DNA of 64,000 nt from positions 173,259-237,258 of the forward strand of contig NZ_VULX01000002.1 in assembly GCF_009696465.1 (NCBI RefSeq). Direction: 5' to 3'. Both the position numbers and the translations under genes were made by a program. The notes beneath the pieces were generated by a model. That model had not been told where the DNA came from, ran no database searches, and saw nothing but the letters and a program-made list of their open reading frames with translations. Shown piece by piece: positions 49,218 to 58,319 of this stretch. This DNA comes from Inconstantimicrobium porci (GTDB lineage Bacteria; Bacillota; Clostridia; Clostridiales; Clostridiaceae). Every line of letters begins with the position of its first letter. Within the stretch, counting starts at the first letter, position 1.

Positions 49218-51692
49218 TTATTCTAAAACTTCATTTGAAATTTCTTCATTTAATTTAATGAATTTCAACTTATCATCTTTGATAGTGATTTTAATATCAT
49301 CACCACTTTTTATATTTCCACTTAGTAATTCTTCGCTAAGCTGGTCTTCTATTTCTTTTGTAATAACTCTCTTTAAAGGTCTTGCACCATAATTTAAGTC
49401 ATTGCCCTTCTTTACAAGATACTTTCTACTTTTTTCATCTAGCTTAAGTGATAATTTCATCTTTTCAAGATTCTTGTTCACATCTCTGATTAAAAGGTCA
49501 ACAATCTGCATAAGGTCTTTTTCTTCAAGCTTATGGAATACAATGATATCATCAATTCTGTTTAAGAACTCAGGTCTGAATGTATGTTTCAAATCTTCCA
49601 TAACATTTTCCTTCATCTTTTCATATTCAGTTTCTGATTCATTTTCACTTATTGCAAAGCCCATACTCTTCTGTTTTTTAATGCTATGTGCACCAACATT
49701 GGAAGTCATTATTATAATGCAATTTTTAAAGTTAACTGTTTTGCCTTTGCCATCAGTAAGCCGACCATCTTCAAGTATCTGTAGCAGTACATTAAATACA
49801 TCAGGATGAGCTTTTTCAATTTCATCAAATAAAATTACTGAATAAGGTGCTCTTCTTATTGCTTCAGTAAGCTGTCCTCCTTCATCATATCCAACATACC
49901 CTGGAGGGGCACCAATAAGTCTTGAAACTGCATGCTTTTCCATGTACTCACTCATATCAAATCTTATTATATCCTTTTCTCTACCAAACATAGCTTCAGC
50001 AAGTGCTTTAGAAAGTTCTGTCTTTCCTACGCCTGTAGGTCCGAGGAATATAAATGATCCTATTGGCTTCTTTGGATCTTTAAGTCCTACTCTTGCTCTT
50101 CTTACTGCTCTTGATACAGCTTTAACAGCTTCACTTTGTCCAATTACTCTCTTATGAAGTGTATCTTCAAGCTTTAAAAGTCTTTCGGATTCAGTTTCAG
50201 TAAGCTTCTGCGCAGGAATATTAGTCCATGCTGATACTACAGCTGCTACATCTGATTCAAGTACATTCTGAGTTATTGTACTCTTCTTTGTTGCCCAGAT
50301 ATTCTTCATGGAATCAAGCTTATCTTTAAGTTCACGTTCATTATCTCTTAAAAGTGCCGCCTTCTCATAATTCTGAGTTGAAATTGCATCTTCTTTTTCT
50401 TTTGTCACTCTTTCAATACCATCTTCTATTTCCTTAAGATCAGGTGGAGTAGTAAAACCTTTTATCCTGACTTTTGCTGCAGCTTCATCTATTAAATCAA
50501 TTGCTTTATCTGGCATAAATCTATCTGATATATATCTGTCTGATAAAGAAACTGCAGCATTTAAAGCCTCATCTGTAATCTTTACTCCATGATGAGCCTC
50601 ATATTTATCTCTTAAGCCTTTAAGTACAAGTAGAGTTTCTTCCTTTGTTGGTTCTCCTACCATTACAGGCTGGAATCTTCTCTCAAGTGCAGAATCTTTT
50701 TCTATATACTTTCTATATTCTTCTATAGTAGTTGCACCTATACACTGTATATCACCTCTTGCAAGAGATGGTTTCATGATATTTGAAGCATCTATAGCAC
50801 CTTCTGCTCCACCTGCTCCAACTATTGTATGAATCTCATCGATGAATAGAAGAATATTTCCTGCTGACTTTATTTCAGCCATAACATTTTTAAGTCTGTC
50901 TTCAAATTCACCTCTATACTTTGCTCCTGCGATAAGTGATCCAATATCTAAAGATACAACTCTTTTTTCCTTTAAGATCTCAGGAATTTTTCCTTCTACT
51001 ATCTTCTGAGCAAGTCCTTCTGCTATGGCAGTCTTACCAACTCCAGGCTCTCCTATAAGACAAGGATTATTCTTGATTCTTCTGCAAAGTATCTCAAGAA
51101 CTCTTTCAGTTTCTTTTTCTCTGCCAATAACAGGATCAAGCTTACCCTCTTTAGCCATAGCCGTAAGGTCCCTACCATACCTGTCAAGACTCGGAGTCTT
51201 ATTATCATTCTTTTTATTCTTCTTAACAGTGCTTACTGAATTTTCTATAGGCTCAATACCATTAAAATTATTGATTATTGCTTCCTTAAGTTCATCAAAA
51301 TTGACACCAAGATTACCTAGTATAGTGTACGCAACACTGTCTTTTTCTCCTATAAGTGAAAGTAGCATATGCTCTGGTGATATATAATTATGACCTAAGC
51401 TGCCTGCTTTATTCATTGCATTATCAAGAAGTCTCTTTGCTCTTGGAGTAAGAGGAACTTCAGGCAACATATAATTAATATCACCTTCTCCTATATACTC
51501 TTTTATTCTTCCTATAATCTTATCTTCCGTTATATCATAGTTTGTTAGAATAACTTTGCTTGGACCTTCTGTAGATATAAGTCCTAAAAGAATATGTTCT
51601 GTTCCAATATAACTATGCTTTAATTTCTGAGAGTACTCTCGTGCTTTTAACAGCACTTGCTGTGCCCTCTCATTATACCTACCAAATATCAA
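49218..51692 (-). CDS. clpC: ClpC ATPase, protein-unfolding partner of ClpP
   Basis: An 824-residue Hsp100 with two N-terminal Clp-N repeats, AAA+ domain 1 ([18 protein letters not shown], Walker [17 protein letters not shown]), the UVR-containing middle domain, and AAA+ domain 2 ([36 protein letters not shown]). It is last of ctsR-mcsA-mcsB-clpC and is expected to degrade phosphoarginine-tagged proteins. The start is TTG at 51692 ([14 protein letters not shown]) with GGAGGAA upstream. Confidence 0.97.
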   Translation of the reverse strand: MIFGRYNERAQQVLLKAREYSQKLKHSYIGTEHILLGLISTEGPSKVILTNYDITEDKIIGRIKEYIGEGDINYMLPEVPLTPRAKRLLDNAMNKAGSLGHNYISPEHMLLSLIGEKDSVAYTILGNLGVNFDELKEAIINNFNGIEPIENSVSTVKKNKKNDNKTPSLDRYGRDLTAMAKEGKLDPVIGREKETERVLEILCRRIKNNPCLIGEPGVGKTAIAEGLAQKIVEGKIPEILKEKRVVSLDIGSLIAGAKYRGEFEDRLKNVMAEIKSAGNILLFIDEIHTIVGAGGAEGAIDASNIMKPSLARGDIQCIGATTIEEYRKYIEKDSALERRFQPVMVGEPTKEETLLVLKGLRDKYEAHHGVKITDEALNAAVSLSDRYISDRFMPDKAIDLIDEAAAKVRIKGFTTPPDLKEIEDGIERVTKEKEDAISTQNYEKAALLRDNERELKDKLDSMKNIWATKKSTITQNVLESDVAAVVSAWTNIPAQKLTETESERLLKLEDTLHKRVIGQSEAVKAVSRAVRRARVGLKDPKKPIGSFIFLGPTGVGKTELSKALAEAMFGREKDIIRFDMSEYMEKHAVSRLIGAPPGYVGYDEGGQLTEAIRRAPYSVILFDEIEKAHPDVFNVLLQILEDGRLTDGKGKTVNFKNCIIIMTSNVGAHSIKKQKSMGFAISENESETEYEKMKENVMEDLKHTFRPEFLNRIDDIIVFHKLEEKDLMQIVDLLIRDVNKNLEKMKLSLKLDEKSRKYLVKKGNDLNYGARPLKRVITKEIEDQLSEELLSGNIKSGDDIKITIKDDKLKFIKLNEEISNEVLE

Positions 51693-51703
51693 TATAATTC
51701 CTC

Positions 51704-52735
51704 CTATTTGTTTTCATTAAGAGTATCTCTTATAAGTTTTGCTCTTTCTATATCTATTTGTTTATCAGTAAAATTCTTGCTGTCACTTAATAATTTTATA
51801 TTATTAGGCTGTATCCTCATAACAAGATTATCAAGCACATTTACATCTACATCTTTTATTATTGCCATTTCTACGCCTAATCTTACATTAGAAATCAAAT
51901 CTAATGCTTCTTTTAAGCTAATTATCATAGCTGAACGTATTAATGCATAAGATCTATAGACTTTATCAAGTACTGCAATTCTATTTTTATCTAAAGAAAC
52001 CTTTCTTAACGCAAATTCCTTAGTCATAACCTTAAATACTTCTTCTTCAAGATCTATTAAAATATCTTCTTCTGACATCCCAATAGTGATTTCACTTGAA
52101 ATCTGATAAAGATTTCCCATGCATTTCTTATCTTCCATATAAACAGGTTTTATTATCATTCCGAAATCGTTAAGATGCTTTGTCACCTGACTCAGCTGAT
52201 TAGCTTCTGTTATAGCAGGAAGATGTATAATCACAGATCCTCTGATTCCTGTTCCCACATTTCTAGGATTAGCTGTAAGATAGCCTAAATTTTCATCAAA
52301 AGCATATGTTAGTTTTTCTTCTAGCGCAGAATCAACTTGTAAGCACTTATCATATGTGCTCTTAAAGTCCAGACCTACTGCAATACTCTGAATCCTTATG
52401 TGGTCTTCATCATTTATCATGATGCTTAAATCTTCATCATCATTTACAAGAAAAGCAGTCTTGCTGAAGTTTTCAATAAGTTCTTTGCTTATAAGATGCT
52501 TTTCAAAAAAACATCCAATAACCTGAGGTTTATTTTCAATAAGCCTTACATCCTTAAGTGAATTTAAAGATTCATCTTCTCTGCATGAATTAAATACCTT
52601 GTCTATAATGTCATTTGCTCTTTCTTCGTCAAGCTTAACAGGAAAAGGAACCTTACTAAGGTTTCTTGCCAGCCTTACTCTAGAAGAAACCACCATCTTA
52701 CCTTCAATACCTTTATAATCCATTATATTTTCCAT
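51704..52735 (-). CDS. mcsB: Protein arginine kinase McsB
   Basis: McsB (343 residues), a phosphagen-kinase-like enzyme that phosphorylates arginines and so marks proteins for ClpCP. VVSSRVRLARNLSKVPFPVK, the nucleotide-binding GTGIRGSVIIHLPAI and NDEDHIRIQSIAVG with the loop NPRNVGTGIRG are typical. Length and position between mcsA and clpC are standard. Confidence 0.95.
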   Translation of the reverse strand: MENIMDYKGIEGKMVVSSRVRLARNLSKVPFPVKLDEERANDIIDKVFNSCREDESLNSLKDVRLIENKPQVIGCFFEKHLISKELIENFSKTAFLVNDDEDLSIMINDEDHIRIQSIAVGLDFKSTYDKCLQVDSALEEKLTYAFDENLGYLTANPRNVGTGIRGSVIIHLPAITEANQLSQVTKHLNDFGMIIKPVYMEDKKCMGNLYQISSEITIGMSEEDILIDLEEEVFKVMTKEFALRKVSLDKNRIAVLDKVYRSYALIRSAMIISLKEALDLISNVRLGVEMAIIKDVDVNVLDNLVMRIQPNNIKLLSDSKNFTDKQIDIERAKLIRDTLNENK

Positions 52736-52752
52736 TCTCTTTACCTCTGTTT

Positions 52753-53274
52753 TTAATTTTCTTTCTCCTGTAATACCTTAAGCTCATCTCTTACTACAGC
52801 AGCTTTCTCATATTCCTCAGTATCTACAAGCTTCTTTAATTTCTCACTAAGCTCTTTTATCTTTCTTTTCAATATTACATTCTTACCTATTCTCTGAGGA
52901 ACATGTCCGATATGTTGCTTACTCCCCTGAAGTTCTTCAATTCCTGGTACAAGATACTGTTCAAATGATTTATAACATTCACTGCAACCAAGCATACCAC
53001 TCTTCTTGAACTCATTATAAGTAAACCCACAATTGCTGCACTGAAGATTTTTTTCTTCTTTAGGTGCTGCATTATTTACTTCATTTATATAATCGATCAA
53101 TCCGTTTAGCATTTCATCAACAGAAATTTCACCAGTACCTAATGATTTTAACATTCCAAGTTCCTGATCTTCTTTTGCACAGTCGCTGCAAAGCCATGTT
53201 TCAATTTTCTGACCTTTTACAACCTTAACTATGTGAACACTAGCACCTTCTTTTCCGCATTTATCACATTTCAT
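52753..53274 (-). CDS. mcsA: McsA, activator of the McsB kinase
   Basis: A 173-residue protein with zinc-binding cysteine pairs (MKCDKCGKEG, WLCSDCAKE, QCSNCGFT, LGCSECYKSF) and a C-terminal UVR-like helical pair (LSEKLKKLVDTEEYEKAAVV). It activates McsB and modulates CtsR. ATG at 53274 has GGAGG 8 bases upstream; a five-codon extension is rejected. Confidence 0.94.
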   Translation of the reverse strand: MKCDKCGKEGASVHIVKVVKGQKIETWLCSDCAKEDQELGMLKSLGTGEISVDEMLNGLIDYINEVNNAAPKEEKNLQCSNCGFTYNEFKKSGMLGCSECYKSFEQYLVPGIEELQGSKQHIGHVPQRIGKNVILKRKIKELSEKLKKLVDTEEYEKAAVVRDELKVLQEKEN

Positions 53275-53298
53275 ATATACTACCTCCATTAATAGCTT

Positions 53299-53754
53299 TT
53301 ATAATATTACAAGTATCATTGATTTAAGCATTTCTGCTCTTAATCTGTTTCTATCTTCTACGCCCTGAAGCGTACTATCTGCAATTGATATCTTAATTAT
53401 ATTAAATTCCCTCTCTGTTATTCTATTCATTTCATACAAATGTTCTAATATCATAACAGAATTATGGTAAGTTATACTATCTCCAATACTTTCAAAAATA
53501 AGATTTCTTATATCATCAAAATTATTGTTTGCCACTCGTTTTATAACAATATATCCGCCGCCGCCTCTTCTGCTTTCAATAAGATATCCTTTTTCATTTG
53601 TAAATCTTGTTGATAGCACATAATTTATCTGAGATGGAGCACAGCTGAATTTATCTGCCAATTCATTTCTCTGAATCTGCAGCTCATTGTTACTTCCATT
53701 ATCATCAAAAAGTTCTTTAATAAACTCTTCAATCACATCTGATAATCTTGCCAT
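53299..53754 (-). CDS. ctsR: Heat-shock repressor CtsR
   Basis: CtsR (151 residues) represses clp genes until heat or thiol stress. MARLSDVIEEFIKELF, the winged-helix region NELADKFSCAPSQINYVLST and the glycine-rich wing ESRRGGGGYIVI are conserved; the GGGG loop is the temperature sensor in B. subtilis. It is first gene of its operon and should repress itself through the box just upstream. Confidence 0.96.
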   Translation of the reverse strand: MARLSDVIEEFIKELFDDNGSNNELQIQRNELADKFSCAPSQINYVLSTRFTNEKGYLIESRRGGGGYIVIKRVANNNFDDIRNLIFESIGDSITYHNSVMILEHLYEMNRITEREFNIIKISIADSTLQGVEDRNRLRAEMLKSMILVIL

Positions 53755-53773
53755 AAAATCACCTGCTTTCACT

Positions 53774-53822
53774 TTTGACTTTCTTTGACTTTAATTATAT
53801 ATCAATACTTTCTTTAAATCAA
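53774..53822 (-). promoter_or_regulatory. CtsR box and promoter of ctsR-mcsA-mcsB-clpC
   Basis: Minus strand TTGATT (53817-53822), 17-base spacer, TATAAT (53794-53799), followed by the tandem heptads AGTCAAA-GAA-AGTCAAA (53774-53790). This matches the CtsR consensus (A/G)GTCAAA-N3-(A/G)GTCAAA and overlaps the start point. Confidence 0.92.
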
Positions 53823-53936
53823 TGGTTAGCATTTCATTTCTTAATCTGTTTATCTAAATCATATTAATATTAAAATATGCATATTTACTTTTTTATTTGT
53901 AATAATTATTATTATATTCATGGAGGTGTAAAAATT

Positions 53937-54587
53937 ATGAAAATACAATGGATAGGACACGCATCTTTTTTACTTACCACATCTTTAGGCAGAAAAATTT
54001 TAACTGATCCTTTCGGAAATGATATAGGATATATACCTTATGATGGTGACTGCGATATAATTACTGTCAGCCATAATCATTTTGATCACAACTGTCTTGA
54101 CAACTTAAAGAAAGATACCAGACTTGTAAATACTGAGGGAAGACACTCTTTCAATTTCTGTGATATAACAGGATACCATAGTTTTCATGATGAATCTAAT
54201 GGAAGTGAACGTGGTGACAATATAATATTTGTTTATGATGTAGATGGTTTCAGAATATGCCATTTAGGAGATCTTGGCCATGAACTAAGTAGTGATTTTA
54301 TAGAGCAGCTAGGACACATAGATTTATTGTTCATTCCAGTAGGAGGAATCTTTACAATTGACGGAACTAAGGCAGCTAAAATAACAAAAGAAATAAATCC
54401 TTCATTTGTAATACCTATGCACTATAGCACACCAATGCTATCATTCAAGCTTGAAGGATTTGAAAAATTCATCATGGCTATGAAGAATGTAAACAAAACA
54501 AACAGCGATACATTCTTCCTTGAACACAAGGAAAATAAAGTACCTGAAGTTATTCTTTTAACTGTAAATAATCATTCTAAAAAATAA
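53937..54587 (+). CDS. Metallo-beta-lactamase-fold hydrolase (UlaG/YtkL-like)
   Basis: A 216-residue, single-domain metallo-hydrolase. The metal site begins VSHNHFDHNCLD (HxHxDH), with further ligands in the DITGYHSFHD and ICHLGDLGHEL regions and the final histidine in VIPMHYSTPM. ATG at 53937 follows GGAGGTG. Substrate is unknown; related proteins include L-ascorbate-6-phosphate lactonase-like enzymes. It stands alone, divergent from ctsR. Confidence 0.88.
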   Translation: MKIQWIGHASFLLTTSLGRKILTDPFGNDIGYIPYDGDCDIITVSHNHFDHNCLDNLKKDTRLVNTEGRHSFNFCDITGYHSFHDESNGSERGDNIIFVYDVDGFRICHLGDLGHELSSDFIEQLGHIDLLFIPVGGIFTIDGTKAAKITKEINPSFVIPMHYSTPMLSFKLEGFEKFIMAMKNVNKTNSDTFFLEHKENKVPEVILLTVNNHSKK

Positions 54588-54597
54588 AACACATTTG

Positions 54598-54846
54598 AAA
54601 AGATTAGAGATATGAGAGAAGAGATAGAGAACAGGGTGAAATCAGCATCGCTTTGCTAGCTGATTTCTAAATTATACTGGAGGCTTCACCTCCAAAACTC
54701 TGATGTTATAAGCCTAAAGAGTTTATCCCATTCTTTAAGCGAACATGCAAAATCTTTGATTTGGTATGTTCGCTTATGCTTTGACTGGAAACTCCCGCAA
54801 GAAGTTTCTTCCTTTTCTCTACTCTCTTAGTTCTTATCTCTAATCT
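54598..54846. repeat. Multi-hairpin intergenic element with terminal inverted repeats
   Basis: The outer ends (AGATTAGAGATA at 54600 and its inverse TATCTCTAATCT ending at 54846) are inverted repeats with further imperfect matching inward. Within lie five hairpins: GAAATCAGC/GCTGATTTC, TGGAGG/CCTCCA, AAACTC/GAGTTT, AAGCGAACAT/ATGTTCGCTT and GAAACT/AGTTTC. No protein frame fits. This is the architecture of a miniature inverted-repeat element or a large structured RNA; I see no transposase. Confidence 0.65.
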
Positions 54847-54903
54847 ATTATATGTAATCTTGTATATGAACTTATTTTTAAATTATATATTTATTTAGAG
54901 TAT

Positions 54904-54940
54904 AAAAAAAGAAGGTATACGGCTTGTACACCCTCTTTTT
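54904..54940 (-). terminator. Intrinsic terminator after ferredoxin
   Basis: GAGGGTGTAC pairs with GTATACCTTC (10 pairs including two G-U) around AAGCC on the minus strand, followed by TTTTTTT. It lies 9 bases after the ferredoxin stop. Confidence 0.9.
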
Positions 54941-54949
54941 AATTATTTA

Positions 54950-55120
54950 TTATTCTTGAACTGGAGCTCCTACTGGACAAACGTTTGCACAGTTTCCGCA
55001 TTCTATACAAACAGATTCATCAATTTGGAATTGAGTATCTCCCTGAGAAATTGCTCCTACTGGACATTCGCTTGCACATGATCCACAGCTTACGCAAGTA
55101 TCTTGTATTTTATATGCCAT
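54950..55120 (-). CDS. 2[4Fe-4S] clostridial ferredoxin
   Basis: A 56-residue ferredoxin with two canonical cluster motifs, CVSCGSCASECP and CIECGNCANVCP, and the internal symmetry typical of clostridial ferredoxins (MAYKIQDTCVSC start). It carries low-potential electrons for pyruvate:ferredoxin oxidoreductase, hydrogenase and related enzymes. GGAGGTG precedes the ATG; it has its own terminator and is probably monocistronic. Confidence 0.97.
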   Translation of the reverse strand: MAYKIQDTCVSCGSCASECPVGAISQGDTQFQIDESVCIECGNCANVCPVGAPVQE

Positions 55121-55206
55121 AATAAACACCTCCCAAATTTATATAATATTAAACCCACCACCATTTTATCATGTAACATGTAAAAATTAAAGTGCTTTAC
55201 AAAATT

Positions 55207-55416
55207 TTATAACACATTAGTTACAATATATCCATTTTCTTCTATAGCGTCAATTATGTCATCTTTTGTTAAGGAATAGTTGTCAAAAACTATGCTGACA
55301 ACTCTTTTTTCCTTAACTTCACATGCAAGTATACCTTCTTTGACTGTAATAGCATATTTTACATTATTTATATCTTTATTTGTTTTCATATTTGCTATCT
55401 CAATAGATAATTTCAT
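55207..55416 (-). CDS. Small HMA-fold-like protein lacking the CxxC metal motif
   Basis: A 69-residue protein with the beta-alpha-beta pattern of heavy-metal-associated domains (ITVKEGILACEVKEKRVVSI then LTKDDIIDAIEENGYIV), but the usual CxxC is absent; only one cysteine (LACEVKE) is present. Metal transfer is therefore doubtful. It lies 21 bases downstream of ricT and may be cotranscribed with that cluster. Function unknown. Confidence 0.8.
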   Translation of the reverse strand: MKLSIEIANMKTNKDINNVKYAITVKEGILACEVKEKRVVSIVFDNYSLTKDDIIDAIEENGYIVTNVL

Positions 55417-55437
55417 ATGATAACAGCCCCCTTTTCT

Positions 55438-56349
55438 TTAGCCCTTAAATAAATCTTTTACTAGCTTTTTATCTGCTTCATCATCGATATCAAGTTTGAT
55501 CTTCTTAACATCTGATTCAGCAATTACATCTTCATAACTTCCAGATATAAGTTTTATATCCTTTATGTTATATTCTTCTACAATTTCTTCGTCATTTCTA
55601 GTAATCTTAACTTTAACGCTTTCCTTAACAACATTATTTGATACAACTTCTCCCTTTCCCATGTCAGTATCAACAATAGATCCTGTCTTAGGAAGCTTCT
55701 TTCTTATATCTTCGTAAGTTTCCTGTTCATAATTTAAACAGCACATAAGTCTTCCACATATTCCTGATATCTTTGTTGGATTTAATGATAAGTTTTGTTC
55801 CTTTGCCATCTTTATTGAAACAGATGCAAAATCACCAAGGAATGTTGAGCAGCATAATGGTCTTCCACATGGTCCAAGACCTCCAATCATCTTAGCTTCA
55901 TCCCTTACTCCTATCTGTCTTAATTCTATTCTTGTCTTAAATATAGTAGCCAGATTCTTTACAAGCTCTCTAAAATCTATTCTGCCATCAGCAGTAAAAT
56001 AGAATATAACCTTGTTATTATCAAATGTATATTCAACATCTATAAGCTTCATATCAAGATGATGTTCTGCTATCTTCTCTAGACATATATCAAAAGCCCT
56101 TGTTTCTTTTGCCTTATTTTCATTATGCTTTTCTATATCTTCTTTAGTAGCAACCCTTAATACAAGCTTTAAAGGTGATATAACTTCATCTTCACTAATA
56201 TTTCTAGGTTCGATAACGCACTGCCCAAACTCTATTCCTCTAGCAGTTTCTACAATAACATAATCATCTTTCTTTATGTTATTTTCGCCCGGACCGAAAT
56301 AATATATCTTTCCCGCCTTTTTAAAACGGATTCCTACAACCTGTATCAT
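55438..56349 (-). CDS. ricT: PSP1-domain protein RicT (YaaT)
   Basis: RicT (303 residues), part of the RicAFT complex that in B. subtilis binds Fe-S clusters, accelerates Spo0A phosphorylation and controls RNase Y. The PSP1 core contains GGLGPCGRPLCCSTFLGDFA and ISGICGRLMCCLNYEQETYE, with the conserved cysteines present. It begins 2 bases after holB, the usual order in Firmicutes. Confidence 0.93.
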   Translation of the reverse strand: MIQVVGIRFKKAGKIYYFGPGENNIKKDDYVIVETARGIEFGQCVIEPRNISEDEVISPLKLVLRVATKEDIEKHNENKAKETRAFDICLEKIAEHHLDMKLIDVEYTFDNNKVIFYFTADGRIDFRELVKNLATIFKTRIELRQIGVRDEAKMIGGLGPCGRPLCCSTFLGDFASVSIKMAKEQNLSLNPTKISGICGRLMCCLNYEQETYEDIRKKLPKTGSIVDTDMGKGEVVSNNVVKESVKVKITRNDEEIVEEYNIKDIKLISGSYEDVIAESDVKKIKLDIDDEADKKLVKDLFKG

Positions 56350-56351
56350 CC

Positions 56352-57290
56352 TTAGACCTCCAAAATTTTTATAAGCATCACATCAAAAGTGATTGATGCA
56401 TTTGTATTTCTATCAAAGTTTCTCTTCGTCTCTAACACAATATCAACTATTGCATTTAACTTCTTGAATGACATTTCATTCGCTAATTTTTTAATTTCCT
56501 CTATCTTATCACTATTTATAATAAATCGTGTTTCATTCAATTCCTTAGCAAGAATAACATCCCTCACAAAAGATATTATCATTGACATAAATTCATCTTT
56601 TTTATCATTCAGTTTACTTAATTTTTCTTCATACTTAAGCACTGTAGATGCTTCTTTGCTTCCTGAATCCTGAAGTAGACTCACTGCCATATTTCTTATC
56701 TCAGCAAATGTTTCATCTTTTAAGAACCTATCTACCTTTCCGGGTATTCCTTCTGCAAAAGCAAGTACTGTCTTTTTCATCTCCGGTGAAAGATCTTTGT
56801 GATCTCTCATAATAAACTGATCCATTTCCTTAATCCCGAGTGGTGTAAGCTTATGTACCTGACATCTAGACTTTATAGTATCAAGAATTAATTCTCCACT
56901 CTCACATGTAATTATAATATATACACCCTTAGGGGGTTCTTCAATAGTTTTTAAAAGGGCATTCTGAGCCTGAACTGTAAGCTTATTACCCTGATTAATA
57001 ATTATAACTTTTTTGTCACATTCATAAGGTTTCTTATTAACTTCAATGATTACCTCTCTTATATCATCAACACCAAAAGAGGCTTTTTCTGTTCTATACT
57101 GAACAATATCAATATAGTCCCTATTTTCTGTCTTGCCTAAAATTTCTAATGCCCACTCTTTTGCAAGCAAACTTTTGCCAATACCATCAGGTCCTATAAT
57201 TAAATGGGCATGAGATGGCGCATTGCTCTTTATGCTTTTCTCAAATCCTCTTCTTACTTCATTATGTCCTATAAAATTCAATGCTGCCAT
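56352..57290 (-). CDS. holB: DNA polymerase III delta' subunit
   Basis: Delta' (312 residues) of the clamp loader. AAA+ region: HAHLIIGPDGIGKSLLAKEW (Walker A-like), VIIINQGNKLTVQAQNALLK, and TCESGELILDTIKSRCQVHK containing the sensor/SRC motif. A C-terminal helical domain follows. It lies between darA and ricT. No zinc-binding cysteine cluster is visible in this copy, as is seen in several short delta' proteins. Confidence 0.92.
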   Translation of the reverse strand: MAALNFIGHNEVRRGFEKSIKSNAPSHAHLIIGPDGIGKSLLAKEWALEILGKTENRDYIDIVQYRTEKASFGVDDIREVIIEVNKKPYECDKKVIIINQGNKLTVQAQNALLKTIEEPPKGVYIIITCESGELILDTIKSRCQVHKLTPLGIKEMDQFIMRDHKDLSPEMKKTVLAFAEGIPGKVDRFLKDETFAEIRNMAVSLLQDSGSKEASTVLKYEEKLSKLNDKKDEFMSMIISFVRDVILAKELNETRFIINSDKIEEIKKLANEMSFKKLNAIVDIVLETKRNFDRNTNASITFDVMLIKILEV

Positions 57291-57304
57291 CTCCTTTATT
57301 TAAA

Positions 57305-57634
57305 TTAGATTTTATAAAACTGATCTACATCAACAACAAATACTGTTGCTCCTCCAACTTCCACTTCAATAGGATATGGAATGTATATTGATGAAGTGCT
57401 TCCCATAGTAGCTGGTGGTGTTACTACCTGCTTTCTAGTGCTGCACACATCTTTTATAACCTTAATTACATCATCAACTTTTTCTTTTTCAACACCAGTC
57501 ATAAGTGTTGTATTACCTGACTTTAAAAATCCACCTGTAGTAGCAAGTTTTGTGACCATAAATCCTGCTTCTGTTATAGCATCAACAACGTCTGATGCAT
57601 CATCATCCTGAACAATTGCTAAAATTAATTTCAT
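57305..57634 (-). CDS. darA: Cyclic di-AMP receptor DarA (PstA)
   Basis: DarA (109 residues), a PII-like trimer that binds cyclic di-AMP. MKLILAIVQDDDASDVVDAI, TKLATTGGFLKSGNTTLMTG and the C-terminal EVGGATVFVVDVDQFYKI are characteristic. The start at 57634 fits GGAGG spacing and gives the same length as the B. subtilis protein. Its output is unknown. The synthase DisA is encoded at 32820-33884. Confidence 0.95.
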   Translation of the reverse strand: MKLILAIVQDDDASDVVDAITEAGFMVTKLATTGGFLKSGNTTLMTGVEKEKVDDVIKVIKDVCSTRKQVVTPPATMGSTSSIYIPYPIEVEVGGATVFVVDVDQFYKI

Positions 57635-57708
57635 GATAATCATCCTCCCCTATACCATATTTAATTATATTCTATCACAATTCAAATAAAGATTATATAA
57701 GTTATATT

Positions 57709-58296
57709 TTACTTTATTTTCAATATATCCATTTTTATCTCATTAACACATTTTTCGAAATCATCATTATTATATCTTTTATATATTTCGCATTTATTTA
57801 AATTACTTTCACTGAAATCAGCTGCATCTGCAAGATATCTCCTGCACATTTCATCGTAATTTGGATTCTTCTGCATCTTTTCCCTGTCAAGAGCTCTCTG
57901 AAGTCTTATACCATCATCAACTTCTATGTAAATCGGCACAACAACATCTCTGCCATAATACTCCTGAAAAGCAGAATAAGATTCCAACGTTGCAATAATG
58001 AGATAATTGTTATCCTTTAAATCTATCTGTCCGTCATCTACTGTACAATATGTCCATTTACCTTTAACAGTATTGTAATCTCTCTTTTCAATTACTTTTC
58101 CATTCCTGATGTATTCTTCAAGAATATTTTCATCAATAAAATAATACTCAAGTCCTTGTGTTTCCTGACTTCTCCTTGGTCTTGTAGTATAAGAAACTAC
58201 TGGCTTTAAATCAAGACTTTTCTCCTTTTCAAGTTCCTTAAAAATAGTATCCTTACCGCAACTGCTCTTTCCAAGCAGACAAAAAATTTTGCCCAT
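57709..58296 (-). CDS. Guanylate-kinase-like P-loop kinase (GKDT type)
   Basis: A 195-residue nucleoside-phosphate kinase-like protein. The P-loop reads LLGKSSCGKDTIFKEL, with Asp after the lysine rather than Ser/Thr, followed by the guanylate-kinase-like VSYTTRPRRSQETQGLEYYF and a LID-like RALDREKMQKNPNYDEMCRR. It occupies the place where Bacillus has tmk in the same cluster. The substrate is uncertain: GMP is possible, but PhnN-like kinases also carry GKD loops. ATG 58296 follows GGAGG. Confidence 0.8.
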   Translation of the reverse strand: MGKIFCLLGKSSCGKDTIFKELEKEKSLDLKPVVSYTTRPRRSQETQGLEYYFIDENILEEYIRNGKVIEKRDYNTVKGKWTYCTVDDGQIDLKDNNYLIIATLESYSAFQEYYGRDVVVPIYIEVDDGIRLQRALDREKMQKNPNYDEMCRRYLADAADFSESNLNKCEIYKRYNNDDFEKCVNEIKMDILKIK

Positions 58297-58319
58297 CACA
58301 AAAAACCTCCACCTATTTG

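Noticed and set aside
52887..53072. 61-codon frame inside mcsA on the same strand
   Set aside because: It is an alternative frame within a well-conserved gene and shows no family features.
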